The notes: a model not told the origin generated them from the letters alone. 44,749 nt of DNA from Aquirhabdus sp. (GCA_030150135.1 JASLGO010000062.1:1-44749), one strand, 5' to 3'; shown: positions 34,205 to 43,145, numbered from the stretch's first letter. Program-made: numbers and translations.

Positions 34205-34236
34205 CCAATTGTTGGTACTATCTTTATCGTAAAAAC

Positions 34237-34274
34237 ATCCACCACAGCCTGATTGGTTGTAGTGGATTTTTTTT
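34237..34274 (+). terminator. Intrinsic terminator after beta-propeller gene
   Basis: ATCCAC and GTGGAT arms (34237-34242, 34262-34267) with additional pairing inside, followed by eight T. Confidence 0.85.
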
Positions 34275-34355
34275 GTCTAAGGATTTCATCTCTGCGCCAA
34301 GCATGGGTTACACTTTTCCTAATACACAACCCAGAAGCAGCTCTAGGGCAATTAA

Positions 34356-35219
34356 ATGGATAAGTCGGAAGAACCCTTGATGATGGAAGAAAGATATTTA
34401 ACAAGAAATGAAGCCATCACTTTTTTAAAAATCACTGAATCCAAGTTTAGTAGGCTAGTCGCCGCACAAGAAATCAGACCCTGTTTTTTTCATGAGGGGA
34501 TGCTTCAAGAAGTGCTTTTTTCTAAGTCAAAAGAAGCTGAACTCGATTTAAAGGGTGAGCCATATGATCCCGATGATCTTTACATTTCAAAAAGATTCGA
34601 GTTTGCAGGTTTCATTTCACCCTGCGATATGAACACTCAAATTCGCATATCGAAAAGCAAAGAGAACGCTAGCTTTAAAATTAGAGATTTCAACATCGTC
34701 GAATTGAACCAATTCGAGCAAATTTTCGATCATGCATGGCAGGCACTAGACCCCGAGTACCAACTTGCTTGTCATCTTGATGATCCTGTCAGGAAATATC
34801 AGGTTACAGGCAATTTCGATATTGAATCATTGAAATTTGAGAGCGGTGACTGTCTTTTTAGCAGGCAATCTCTTAAAGCGTCCGTATCCAAATTAGTTGT
34901 GGCATCCTCCACCGAAAGCATTCAAACAGTAGACCATCTACAAAGCATTGATAAACAGATAGACGAAGGAATACAACGACAAGATGCAATTAGGGAGGTG
35001 ATGATCAGTATATTCAAAACCAACATCAAGATTTCAAATTCTGCGATGTGGAATGAATTGGTAAAAATGGCAAATGAAAAGGCCTATCCCTTTATAGGGG
35101 TTACTGAAAAAAACGAATTGATCCATCTAACAGGATCACAAGCAGATGCAAGCTCTGAAACGATAAATCGAAGAGCAATTGAAGGACGGCTGGGAAGATT
35201 AAAAAAGCCAACATGTTAA
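34356..35219 (+). CDS. Satellite protein, unknown function
   Basis: 287 residues, cytoplasmic, mostly charged. The first 60 residues (YLTRNEAITFLKITESKFSR...) look like a small helix-turn-helix or winged region; the middle (about 80-190) has alternating strand-like segments; the end is basic (EGRLGRLKK). AGGG eight bases before the ATG supports the start. It is read in the same direction as the AlpA-like and ATPase genes that follow, so replication or regulation of the island is possible. No family recognised. Confidence 0.7.
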   Translation: MDKSEEPLMMEERYLTRNEAITFLKITESKFSRLVAAQEIRPCFFHEGMLQEVLFSKSKEAELDLKGEPYDPDDLYISKRFEFAGFISPCDMNTQIRISKSKENASFKIRDFNIVELNQFEQIFDHAWQALDPEYQLACHLDDPVRKYQVTGNFDIESLKFESGDCLFSRQSLKASVSKLVVASSTESIQTVDHLQSIDKQIDEGIQRQDAIREVMISIFKTNIKISNSAMWNELVKMANEKAYPFIGVTEKNELIHLTGSQADASSETINRRAIEGRLGRLKKPTC

Positions 35220-35334
35220 AACACATTAAATCACAACAATAACAATAATTAATTCAATAATTTATATTTAGTCCCAAGAGCTATTTTTAGACATATTCGT
35301 ATGTCGGTAGCTCGCAACTTGAGGACTGTAATTT

Positions 35335-35532
35335 ATGACTACTAAATCTTTTCTAAGATTGAAACAAATACTGGAAATTTTTCCAGTGTCAAAAAGCCAT
35401 TGGTATGAGGGCATCCAAAAGGGAATCTATCCACCTCCCATCAAGCCAACCAAAAACATGAGCATGTGGCGCGAAAGCGACATCACGCAATTGATTGAAG
35501 ATATGGTGAAGAAAGCGGAGGGCGGTATATGA
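35335..35532 (+). CDS. AlpA-family transcriptional regulator
   Basis: 65 residues with a small MerR-like winged helix: FLRLKQILEIFPVSKSHWYEGI, then PPPIKPTKNMSMWRESDI. This is the AlpA/prophage excisionase-type regulator found in P4-like elements, where it drives integrase or excision. It overlaps the next gene by four bases (ATGA), so the two are coupled. Confidence 0.9.
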   Translation: MTTKSFLRLKQILEIFPVSKSHWYEGIQKGIYPPPIKPTKNMSMWRESDITQLIEDMVKKAEGGI

Positions 35533-36938
35533 CTCCAGATGATGAAAGCGGATACCCCAAACAGGCGGTATCCGTTTCAAGCGATGAGGATGGTTACAGC
35601 CAATTCCTACCACAACCTGAAATTATTAAGGAACAGCTTTCAGAAGCAAAGAATACCACGCCACAACCTCAAATGACTCAAGAGAGCCTGAAAGCCGAAA
35701 TTAAACGGCTTAAGGGTTTGCCAAAGCTTGAGTATGAGCAACAGCGTAATTCAGAAGCAAAACGTTTAGCGATTCGTGTTACCGAGTTAGATAAGTTGGT
35801 TAATCAGAGAAATGACACAGGTGATCCACCAGATTCTGGTGGATCACTGTTTAAGAATATCGATCCATACCATGATCCTGTTGAAGGGGTGCTGTTACTG
35901 CACTCATTGGTTGAGATAATTGAGCGCCACATTGTTTGTGAGCGACATGTCACGCAAACAGCAGCTTTATGGATTGTGTTTTCATGGTGTATTAAGGTAT
36001 TCAAAATTGCGCCAATTGCCTGTATCACAGCACCAGAAAAACGGTGTGGCAAAACGCAATTACTGACACTAATGAGTTATTTTTGTGCAAAGCCATTATC
36101 AACCAGTAACATTACAGCACCAGCATTATTTCGTTCCATTGAGAAGTGGAAACCAACATTGTTTATAGATGAAGCTGATGCTTTTTTGAAAAACAATGAG
36201 GAAATGCGAGGTGTATTGAATGCAGGATTTGAAGTAAACGGTTGTGTGATTCGAACGGTGGGTGAGGATCACGACCCTACACCATTTAATGTATTTTGTG
36301 CTAAGGCTATTTCTGGCATTGGACATTTGCCTGATACCTTAAAAGATCGTTCAATTATGCTTGAGCTTCGACGTAAACGACAAGATGAAACACGTGAGCG
36401 TCTGCGACATGCAGATATGCGCGAGTTTGATGATATTAAACGTAAATTAGCACGATGGTCTAAGGACAATATGGAGGCATTACGAATTGCACGACCGACG
36501 CTACCAGATACCTTAAATGATCGCGCACAGGATTGCTGGGAGTCACTCCTAGCCATTGCTGATCAAGTTGGCGGTGAGTGGTCTCTAATTGCTCGTAATG
36601 CTGCAATTGCAATTTCAGGCACTGATGAACAATCCTCAAGTATTAACGAGGAGTTACTTGCTGATATTAAAGAGGTGTTTGATTCAAAAGGTGCTATGAC
36701 AATCGCTACGACTGACTTACTATTTGAATTATGCCTTGATGATGAGGCACCTTGGGCAACTTGGCATAAGGGTAAACCTATGACTCCAAGACAGTTATCA
36801 ATGCGACTAAATGAGTTTGGAATTGCTCCCAAGCAAATTCGGTTCGGCGGTATTACACGGAAAGGTTATGAATTGGTTGGATTCAATGATGTGTTTATTC
36901 GTTATTTGGGTCACACACCGCCTAATACCACTAACTGA
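35529..36938 (+). CDS. DUF3631-type satellite ATPase
   Basis: 469 residues. The N-terminal 100 are polar and low in complexity. A P-loop ATPase core follows: APEKRCGKTQLL (Walker A, about 171-182; the first Gly is replaced by Ala), PTLFIDEADAFL (Walker B, about 209-220), and an arginine-rich segment after SIMLELRRKRQDE (about 275-287). The C-terminal third is a DUF3631-like domain. Such proteins sit next to AlpA in P4-like elements and are presumed replication helicase parts. There is no primase domain in this protein. Confidence 0.88.
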   Translation: MTPDDESGYPKQAVSVSSDEDGYSQFLPQPEIIKEQLSEAKNTTPQPQMTQESLKAEIKRLKGLPKLEYEQQRNSEAKRLAIRVTELDKLVNQRNDTGDPPDSGGSLFKNIDPYHDPVEGVLLLHSLVEIIERHIVCERHVTQTAALWIVFSWCIKVFKIAPIACITAPEKRCGKTQLLTLMSYFCAKPLSTSNITAPALFRSIEKWKPTLFIDEADAFLKNNEEMRGVLNAGFEVNGCVIRTVGEDHDPTPFNVFCAKAISGIGHLPDTLKDRSIMLELRRKRQDETRERLRHADMREFDDIKRKLARWSKDNMEALRIARPTLPDTLNDRAQDCWESLLAIADQVGGEWSLIARNAAIAISGTDEQSSSINEELLADIKEVFDSKGAMTIATTDLLFELCLDDEAPWATWHKGKPMTPRQLSMRLNEFGIAPKQIRFGGITRKGYELVGFNDVFIRYLGHTPPNTTN

Positions 36939-36939
36939 T

Positions 36940-37017
36940 CCGAAACACCGAAACACGCCTGCAATAACAGTAACTTAGATAAAAATACACCCGAAACGCT
37001 AGTGATTAGTGTTTCGG
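36940..37017. repeat. Iteron-like CCGAAACRC repeats
   Basis: Four copies of a nonamer: CCGAAACAC at 36940 and 36948, CCGAAACGC at 36991 and the inverted form GTGTTTCGG at 37009. They begin two bases after the ATPase gene. The last two pair into a terminator stem. Short spaced repeats next to a replication ATPase suggest an origin, although the stem alone explains half of them. Confidence 0.5.
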
Positions 37018-37026
37018 ATTATTTTT
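36991..37026 (+). terminator. Terminator after the satellite ATPase
   Basis: CCGAAACGCTA/TAGTGTTTCGG stem with a short loop and a T-tract ending 37026. Confidence 0.85.
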
Positions 37027-37104
37027 GTCTGAAAGCTTTGCTGCATATGGATTGTTTCGCTGTTTCTCTGCCTAGTGTATATCTTGCGCCTTCAAGTCCA
37101 CATA

Positions 37105-38238
37105 CTATAGTGCAGTAGCAAACTCGAAATTCTCAATTTCTTCCAAGACATATTTAATATGGTGACTAGTGCCAATTGCTACCCACTGAGTTGAATTACC
37201 AATAAAGTGATCAGTTCCTTGTGCACAATCAGCGATCCGTTGATCACCCCAGCTAAAGCTTGATCCTTCATAATATACTGAGTTTACTAGTCTGCTTGCT
37301 AATGAGGGCATCTGAGTATATTTACCACCATCTCTTGAAACAGGATGCCCCCTAACAACAAAATAATTTAGATCAATCGTATAAATTATTTTGCCATTTA
37401 TATGTTTATTTTTAATTACTTTTTCCACAGAAGGTAGTCTGATACCGTAATCGCCAAACACCAATTTTAAGTCAGGATAAGTTTCACGGAGAGATTGCCA
37501 AGCTATCATTTCTTTCCGTAAAACAGAACCATCCGTATCATGCTCAAGTACGGCATAGTTAACTCCTTCTGGGTATGACGCACCACTAATTGAAATGTAT
37601 TTAAAGTCGTATGCGTTTAGAATTTCGATAGCTATTTTAGCCTTACGAAGCATTTCCTCAATCGTAATCCGATTTAGACTTACATTGCCAAAATCAATCA
37701 TTATGCTGCACTGAGAATGCGATAATTTTAACGAGTCTATGATTTCATTAATTTGGTCTTCAAAAAACTCAGGTTCAGAAAGATCATAGAATGCATCGCC
37801 ATCGACACGAATACAAAAATAAGGCGCATTGGGGCATATTAATGACCCCATGGATTGCCGATATAATCCACTTGCTTGATCAAACCAACGATCATAGCCA
37901 ATTACAGGTACAACTTTTACGCCACCATCATAGAGCAGGTTGTATGCGTATGTTAAAAAATGCTCACCATTTTCCAATATTGCTTCCGATGGTTGCCAAT
38001 AATAACCATCAACCATCGCAGTGTTACCACTCCATAGTTGCGTAATTTTCGAACACGTAGAAGTGATCTCAGTTAAAAGGTTAGCGTCTTTTTTAATGAT
38101 ATTTTGAATCTCAAAAAAAGGATGGATCACAGGAGTTACATTGTCTTTCAATTGAGACTGTCTGATGGGATCAAGTGCGTCGAATTCGCCTTGCTTAGCT
38201 CTTAGAACTGGTACATAAGTTGGAATGTAAGATGACAT
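37105..38238 (-). CDS. Beta-family protein (T4 beta-like), third gene of TA-like module
   Basis: 377 residues of the Beta_protein family (PF14350 type). The N-terminal YVPVLRAKQGEFDALDP block (about 7-23) and the mid-protein strands (VVPVIGYD, SIMIDFGN, KYISISGASYPEG) are typical and suggest a TIM-barrel-like fold. Its biochemical function is unknown. It begins 3 bp after the stop of the HigA-ImmA gene, with its GAGG inside that gene's end, so it is translated as part of one operon. Members of this family turn up in mobile islands, often with regulatory proteases, which fits a role as effector or sensor. Confidence 0.85.
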   Translation of the reverse strand: MSSYIPTYVPVLRAKQGEFDALDPIRQSQLKDNVTPVIHPFFEIQNIIKKDANLLTEITSTCSKITQLWSGNTAMVDGYYWQPSEAILENGEHFLTYAYNLLYDGGVKVVPVIGYDRWFDQASGLYRQSMGSLICPNAPYFCIRVDGDAFYDLSEPEFFEDQINEIIDSLKLSHSQCSIMIDFGNVSLNRITIEEMLRKAKIAIEILNAYDFKYISISGASYPEGVNYAVLEHDTDGSVLRKEMIAWQSLRETYPDLKLVFGDYGIRLPSVEKVIKNKHINGKIIYTIDLNYFVVRGHPVSRDGGKYTQMPSLASRLVNSVYYEGSSFSWGDQRIADCAQGTDHFIGNSTQWVAIGTSHHIKYVLEEIENFEFATAL

Positions 38239-38241
38239 TTT

Positions 38242-39477
38242 TTAATCCTCAATCGTTGCTAGCAAGTTCGAGTTGGCTAATAAAATTTTCACTTCATTCT
38301 GACCTATCAAATCAGAAAACAAAGTGTAGTTTCCTAAATCGTTACGCAAACGACCTGCAATAATTGCAGGGTGTATTTTTAACTCTTTTGCAAGCTGCTC
38401 AATAGATTCTCGGCTAGGAGACATAAAGGCTTCTGTTCGCCTCCATGCACCGCGAGGGATAAATGCCTCCCTTGCGAGGCGATTAGCTTCAGCTTCCCTC
38501 CTATCTTCCGATGGAGGTGTATCTAAGTCATCCAAAAATGCTTCTGTATCATTAACATGCTTCCAAATATGTACAACTTCATGTAGAAGGGTAAACCAGA
38601 AGTTATCTAATCGATCATATCTTAAACTTAGTCCAATTATGGGTGTACCATCACTATCCTTTAATGCAGCACCATCAAGATGAGTACCTTTCAAATGCGG
38701 CTCAATTACAACTGCAATTCCACGTTTTTCTAAATACTCTATAGCTAATAGTGGTCCTTTATCAGACCAACTAAGCTGAGCAAGATCACGCAAGAACTGC
38801 CCCGAAAATTGATCTGGTTCAAATTTACCAAGATTAATTTTTCTTTCTCTTGCACTTAATATCACTCGAGCTAACCATGCATAAAGTGCATACATTGTAT
38901 TCGGTGTCTGCGCGTCACCAGAGAGTTTGCGCTTAAACGAAGCGGCTCCAAATTGGAGACCAGAATTAGCAATGTACCTTTGAATAAAGCTTTCAGTATC
39001 CTCATCAGCATCATTAACAGTATTTTTAAACCAACCACGTTTTTTCATTTCTTTAACGGGAAATTTCGACCAGTCAATTTCACTCTTACTAGCAGCCGTG
39101 TTCGAGTTAGTTAAACCTATTAGAGTTTCAGCAGATAAACCGAGACCTATTGATAAGGCACGAATCATATCAACCGTTAATGCTCTCTTCCTGTTAAGAA
39201 CTTCTGAAACACGACTACTTGTACCGAAGTAAGGGGCTAAATCTGCCTGTTTCAAACCTTTTTCATGCATTCTAAATAAAATTGCATCGATAGGGTCTGG
39301 TGCTTCTATCGGGTATTTTTTACTTTCGTACTCTTCAATCAGTATTGCAAGCAACTCTAAACGATCACTTTCAGGCGTGCCAACTCTGGGAGCAGCAGCA
39401 ATTAAAGTTTGCACTTCTTCAAGATAAGCATCATATTGCTCACCTGTTCGAATAACTTTTACGTCCATTGTTTGCAT
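38242..39477 (-). CDS. HigA-type antitoxin fused to ImmA/IrrE metalloprotease
   Basis: 411 residues. About 1-120 is a HigA-like antitoxin: the N-terminal dimerising helices, then an XRE HTH (LKQADLAPYFGTSSRVSEVLNRKR, about 77-100, motif split here). About 200-370 is a zinc protease domain with LLHEVVHIW, His299-Glu300-x-x-His303, and a downstream Glu in EANRLAREAF as third ligand. ImmA/IrrE enzymes cut repressors. Here the protease and the antitoxin are one chain, so it could cut its own kind, the toxin partner or a phage repressor. Two bp downstream of the toxin gene. Confidence 0.92.
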   Translation of the reverse strand: MQTMDVKVIRTGEQYDAYLEEVQTLIAAAPRVGTPESDRLELLAILIEEYESKKYPIEAPDPIDAILFRMHEKGLKQADLAPYFGTSSRVSEVLNRKRALTVDMIRALSIGLGLSAETLIGLTNSNTAASKSEIDWSKFPVKEMKKRGWFKNTVNDADEDTESFIQRYIANSGLQFGAASFKRKLSGDAQTPNTMYALYAWLARVILSARERKINLGKFEPDQFSGQFLRDLAQLSWSDKGPLLAIEYLEKRGIAVVIEPHLKGTHLDGAALKDSDGTPIIGLSLRYDRLDNFWFTLLHEVVHIWKHVNDTEAFLDDLDTPPSEDRREAEANRLAREAFIPRGAWRRTEAFMSPSRESIEQLAKELKIHPAIIAGRLRNDLGNYTLFSDLIGQNEVKILLANSNLLATIED

Positions 39478-39479
39478 CT

Positions 39480-39731
39480 TTAACCCTTAACTTCTTTAAT
39501 AATTGCAATACCTTGCAAAAATGCAACTTGAATACAAATTACCCATTGGGTTGTACTCACTGAGAACTCAAAACAACTATCATCACTAGCACGCACTTTA
39601 GGAAACTGTTTGATAACATCACTGGAAAAACGCCAATGTGCATCTTTGATTTCAGCTATCCAGCTAAACAGCCATTTTTCTACGATCTCTCCTCTCATAC
39701 TGGAGAGTTTATCCAAACCAATTATCTTCAT
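39480..39731 (-). CDS. HigB-like toxin of the RelE fold
   Basis: 83 residues. Pattern of the HigB family (W-x-A-E-I-x-x-A-x-W, the F-x-S-D-V-I-x-x-F-P-K-V strand and a hydrophobic C-terminus with EFSVSTTQWVICIQVAFLQGIAIIK) that usually cleaves mRNA at the ribosome and is opposed by HigA. First gene of the three-gene operon. ATG 39731 is preferred over the GTG-type start further up (39767) since it gives the family N-terminus MKIIGLDKL. The toxin's activity and the identity of catalytic residues were not confirmed. Confidence 0.8.
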   Translation of the reverse strand: MKIIGLDKLSSMRGEIVEKWLFSWIAEIKDAHWRFSSDVIKQFPKVRASDDSCFEFSVSTTQWVICIQVAFLQGIAIIKEVKG

Positions 39732-39739
39732 ATAAATTT

Positions 39740-39830
39740 CCCAATTTGGTAAAATGTAACACACCAAAACACATTGAACAAGTTCCCAATATGGTATTTT
39801 TAAATTTATGTTTTGGTACTAGGTGTGTTA
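39740..39830 (-). promoter_or_regulatory. Operator region of the HigB/HigA-ImmA/Beta operon
   Basis: A bipartite inverted repeat: TAACACACC-AAAACA (39757-39771) against TGTTTTGG-TACTA-GGTGTGTTA (39809-39830). Two direct repeats CCCAATWTGGTA (39740-39751, 39785-39796) overlap it. Likely autoregulation by the HigA-type protein. Confidence 0.6.
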
Positions 39831-40084
39831 TTAAGGGGTCGTAGTCTTGTACATGATAGGCTCCCCACTTGGTTAGCCCCCCCCTCATATTCACATACTC
39901 CGCAATGTTAAAGCTCTCTCCAATCTAAAGCAGGTTCATGAAAAGCAAATTGCTTCGCTTTTAGTAGAGTTACACTCTAAAAAGCTATGAATCAAATTGC
40001 ATCTGAAACTTGTTATAAAGAACTGCTACTTCAAGTCACACAAATGATAAAACTATTTGTATGCCTCAAAGCAGCTCAGAACTA

Positions 40085-41098
40085 TCAAGCAGCTAATGTT
40101 TGATAACAATTGATAGAGCAAATGCCTAACTCACTTCCAACTAGTTTAACAACATCTACCAACATGCTTTGAAGTGCATGATTTTCAGCAACGCATTCGA
40201 CAGCAATGCTTGAAGGTTTATTCTTCTGAACTTCTAGTAAAGCAGTACCTACTTGATCAATTAAATGATCAGTGAACGATTCAAAGTATTGTTCTTTTTT
40301 GATCTCAGGTTCTACATATAAGCCGATTACATCGAGATAAATTACATAGTCAGATTCAAAAACTTCGTGGTCAATGGATAAGCCATAGAAACCTCGAATG
40401 TCATTATCGTTATCAATAAAATGAAAGCACTGAGTTGTCTCACGGTCTTGTTTACGACAATTGACATATAAAGAATTGATGAAACTATTATTACTGTATT
40501 GTAGTTTGTCATTTTTATGGGCTTGTTTAATGAATAGCATATTGGAATTTTCCTTAAAATAATAAAATCTCTCATTTATATGAGATGTCGTGAATGTTTT
40601 CTTGTAGTGTTCAGGAAGCGATACTTTATCGTTTTCCTTACAGATATAGCTGAATCGCATCACGCAATCCTGAAAATCAGGATAACGCTTGATTGCATGA
40701 AAATTCAGTTTTTCAGTACCCGTGGTTAGACGTGGGTTCAGTTGCACACTATCCACATGCTTAATCTTTTTTAACTGGTCAAGAATGGTATGGCACATCA
40801 GTGCGGTGTGGCTTGGATCGTCAATGACGACCATCAAATGGCAATGTAGCTTTTCTTGCCTCTCTAAGGACAAGGCATAGCGTATTTGCTTGTGATACAA
40901 GCGTTTTAAGCGATCCGTAAGAGTAGAAACGTTGAATTGTTCATTAACGTAGAGACAATAATGGATGGCTTTAGGATTCTTAAATGTCAATCGACACTCA
41001 TTGATTAAACAAACTAGTGTTTTAAGGTTCTGCTCCTTGATGTCATAAACGAATTGTTGTGCATCATTTAACTTTGAATTGATAGGTAACCCGTTCAT
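40085..41098 (-). CDS. Candidate replication protein (Inovirus Gp2/YagK-like, tentative)
   Basis: 337 residues. The first 140 residues include HYCLYVNEQFN and, about 40 residues on, LHCHLMVVIDD, a His-x-His strand that recalls HUH-type replication initiators and YagK/YfjJ (Inovirus Gp2) proteins; tyrosines at about 183-196 could complete such a site. The C-terminal part (about 240-337) is unlike anything I recognise. No Shine-Dalgarno sequence is seen before the ATG. Alternatively an accessory protein of unknown role. Confidence 0.45.
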   Translation of the reverse strand: MNGLPINSKLNDAQQFVYDIKEQNLKTLVCLINECRLTFKNPKAIHYCLYVNEQFNVSTLTDRLKRLYHKQIRYALSLERQEKLHCHLMVVIDDPSHTALMCHTILDQLKKIKHVDSVQLNPRLTTGTEKLNFHAIKRYPDFQDCVMRFSYICKENDKVSLPEHYKKTFTTSHINERFYYFKENSNMLFIKQAHKNDKLQYSNNSFINSLYVNCRKQDRETTQCFHFIDNDNDIRGFYGLSIDHEVFESDYVIYLDVIGLYVEPEIKKEQYFESFTDHLIDQVGTALLEVQKNKPSSIAVECVAENHALQSMLVDVVKLVGSELGICSINCYQTLAA

Positions 41099-41519
41099 AG
41101 AAGCGGGAGGTATTTATAACTTCGATCATTGTTTTTCCTTTATTTTTATATATTCAGTAGTGGGTAATATCTACTACTTACTATGTAATAGTATAACATT
41201 ATTAAAAAACAATAACAATAGGAATGCAAAATACATCTGACATTGTTGTATAGATATATCTATACATATAAGTAGTATTTTTAAGCCTCAAGGGCTTGAG
41301 GCTGTTGAGAAAGGCAATCTAACTGATGTTGGTAATACGATAAACCGACCCACTTAAACCATTAAATAAAACAGCGATATATCTTGCTAACTATGGCAGT
41401 CGTACCGCCTAAATTTGGCATATACGCAGCTTTAAGGGCAATGACATGGCATAAACATCACTTTTGACTAAAATCGTTTATACGCGAAAATAGACATACT
41501 TAAAATAAACGGCAATACA
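41099..41519. other. AT-rich region with palindromes upstream of candidate replication gene
   Basis: No ORF. It holds an AGTAGT...ACTACT hairpin (about 41157-41182), a perfect 20-bp palindrome centred on GATATATC (41247-41266) and a perfect 9-bp stem AGCCTCAAG/CTTGAGGCT with a GG loop (41284-41303). These are compatible with an origin of replication or a regulator-binding region. Confidence 0.5.
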
Positions 41520-41729
41520 TCAATTTCTTTCTAGATTATCACTCATAACCAAATAGTTATCACGCCACATATCCGTTAAGAAATAACCAACCGCAGACAG
41601 ATTTTTAGCATCATGCCCAGCTTCATCGTTTTGTATTGCTGAAAATAGGCTTTGCAGCCACTGCATTTGTTCTTGAGCAAGATTGAGTGTTTCAATGTGA
41701 GCAGGAGCAGCAGTAATGTTAGTAGTCAT
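41520..41729 (-). CDS. Small satellite protein, unknown function
   Basis: 69 residues, acidic, one helical stretch (LNLAQEQMQWLQSLFSAI). It lies just downstream of the integrase gene in the same direction, 18 bp apart. Similar small genes are common after P4-type integrases, but I do not recognise a family. Confidence 0.65.
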   Translation of the reverse strand: MTTNITAAPAHIETLNLAQEQMQWLQSLFSAIQNDEAGHDAKNLSAVGYFLTDMWRDNYLVMSDNLERN

Positions 41730-41747
41730 GATTGATCCTTATATTTA

Positions 41748-43016
41748 TTAGATAGTCGCTTTGAGAAAGGGCATAGTATGAGCGCAGCGCAACTCATCAA
41801 GGTAATCACTCCACGTCTGCATCATTGCTTTCCTCTGATCTAAGAACTTAGTACGGTTATAAGCCGTACCTAAGGCATCGCCAACACTGTGAGCAAGCTG
41901 ATGCTCAATAACATCCCTATCCATTCCAAGGCGCTCATGAAGGAGTGTTCGAGCCATAGCCCGAAATCCATGTCCTGTCATCACATTTTTCGTGTCATAT
42001 CCCATGCGCTGAAGTGCCGCATTTATTGCTGCATCGCTCATTGGTCGTTTTGGATCACGTCCACCGATAAACACATGCTCATATGTACCTGTCAATTGTT
42101 GCAGATCTCTTAGAATTGCAATCGCTTGGCTCGACAAGCTGACAATATGATCTTGCTTCGTCTTGGTAATGAAAAAACGCCACTCACAAGTTCCGAAGTC
42201 AATTTCCGACCATTTAGCTTTCCTAAGCTCACCAATACGGACGAAAAACAACGGAGCAAGCTGTAGGGCGCACTTGACGACAAACGAGCCGTTAAAGCCG
42301 TCTATCGCCCTTAACAGCTCACCAACTGCTTTAGGCTCAATAATCGCCGCAAAATGTTTTTTGGTATTCGGTGTAAGTGCATCTTGGATGGGTATTGATG
42401 GATCATGGATGTTTGTTCCTATTGCCATGCCATAACGAAAAATTTGGCTGCATTCACCTAAAGCACGATGTGCTGTATCCACTGACCGAGCTTCTACCCT
42501 CTCAATCACTCGCAATAGGTCAGGAGCAAGTACCTCTGAAATGTTCTTACGTCCAATGTATGGAAAAACATCAACCTCCAAACGCCGTTTCACTTTGTTG
42601 GCATTACTCACAGACCACGTTGGCTCTTTTTTAGCAAACCACTGCAAAGCAACATACTGAAAACTGTTATGCCCAGCATCATCTTGTTTCTTTAATTTCT
42701 TCGCCTCCATCGGATCAACGCCCTGACGGATAAGTTTTTTCTTATCGGCTTGAATTTCACGCGCTTGAGCTAGGGTTACATCTGGATATGAGCCAATCGT
42801 ATAGCCCTTTTGGCGCCCATTGAAACGATACGCAAGTATCCAAGTCATACGACCATTAGCGTAGCTATGCAGTTGTAATCCACCTGCATCACTATATTTA
42901 TCGGGAAGCTTTTGATCTTCGGGAGGAGACTTAAGGCTTCGCATTTGTGTCGCATTAAGCGGAGATTTGTATTCTTGACCCGATTGAACCTTTTTTGTAC
43001 CTGAACTGGTGGCCAT
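41748..43016 (-). CDS. int: P4-type tyrosine integrase
   Basis: 422 residues. N-terminal arm-binding domain of the DUF4102 kind (about 30-120; LPDKYSDAGGLQLHSYANGRMTW pattern, text split here), core-binding domain (about 130-220), catalytic domain with Arg in GELRKAKW, HGFR (about His350, Arg353), QLAH (about His377) and Tyr387 (AYNR). Start at ATG 43016 with GAGG eight bases upstream; the open frame to 43145 is not needed. It lies between the tRNA-Ala and the island genes and reads away from the tRNA, the standard layout of tRNA-borne islands. Should integrate the island at the tRNA-Ala 3' end. Confidence 0.95.
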   Translation of the reverse strand: MATSSGTKKVQSGQEYKSPLNATQMRSLKSPPEDQKLPDKYSDAGGLQLHSYANGRMTWILAYRFNGRQKGYTIGSYPDVTLAQAREIQADKKKLIRQGVDPMEAKKLKKQDDAGHNSFQYVALQWFAKKEPTWSVSNANKVKRRLEVDVFPYIGRKNISEVLAPDLLRVIERVEARSVDTAHRALGECSQIFRYGMAIGTNIHDPSIPIQDALTPNTKKHFAAIIEPKAVGELLRAIDGFNGSFVVKCALQLAPLFFVRIGELRKAKWSEIDFGTCEWRFFITKTKQDHIVSLSSQAIAILRDLQQLTGTYEHVFIGGRDPKRPMSDAAINAALQRMGYDTKNVMTGHGFRAMARTLLHERLGMDRDVIEHQLAHSVGDALGTAYNRTKFLDQRKAMMQTWSDYLDELRCAHTMPFLKATI

Positions 43017-43050
43017 AGCCTTATCCTCATTTTTCACATAAACAATGAAA

Positions 43051-43101
43051 TGTTGGTATCGAATTGTGTTGGTAATGGAATACCAACAGCAATACCAGCA
43101 A
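43051..43101. promoter_or_regulatory. Integrase arm-type repeats, right end
   Basis: TGTTGGTA at 43051 and 43067 and the inverted TACCAACA/TACCAGCA at 43081 and 43093 lie between the terminator and the int start. The same box occurs twice at the left end (32389-32410), so they are probably integrase or Xis binding sites that also overlap the int promoter. Confidence 0.6.
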
Positions 43102-43145
43102 ATGATCGTGGATTGCAATAAACAACCTAGGGCTACTATGGACAA

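Noticed and set aside
39709..39894. 61-codon minus-strand frame before and over the toxin gene
   Set aside because: It covers the operator region and runs out of frame into the toxin start; no ribosome site or family features.
41284..41303. Intrinsic terminator
   Set aside because: The stem is perfect, but neither strand has a T-tract after it and no gene ends close by on a fitting strand.
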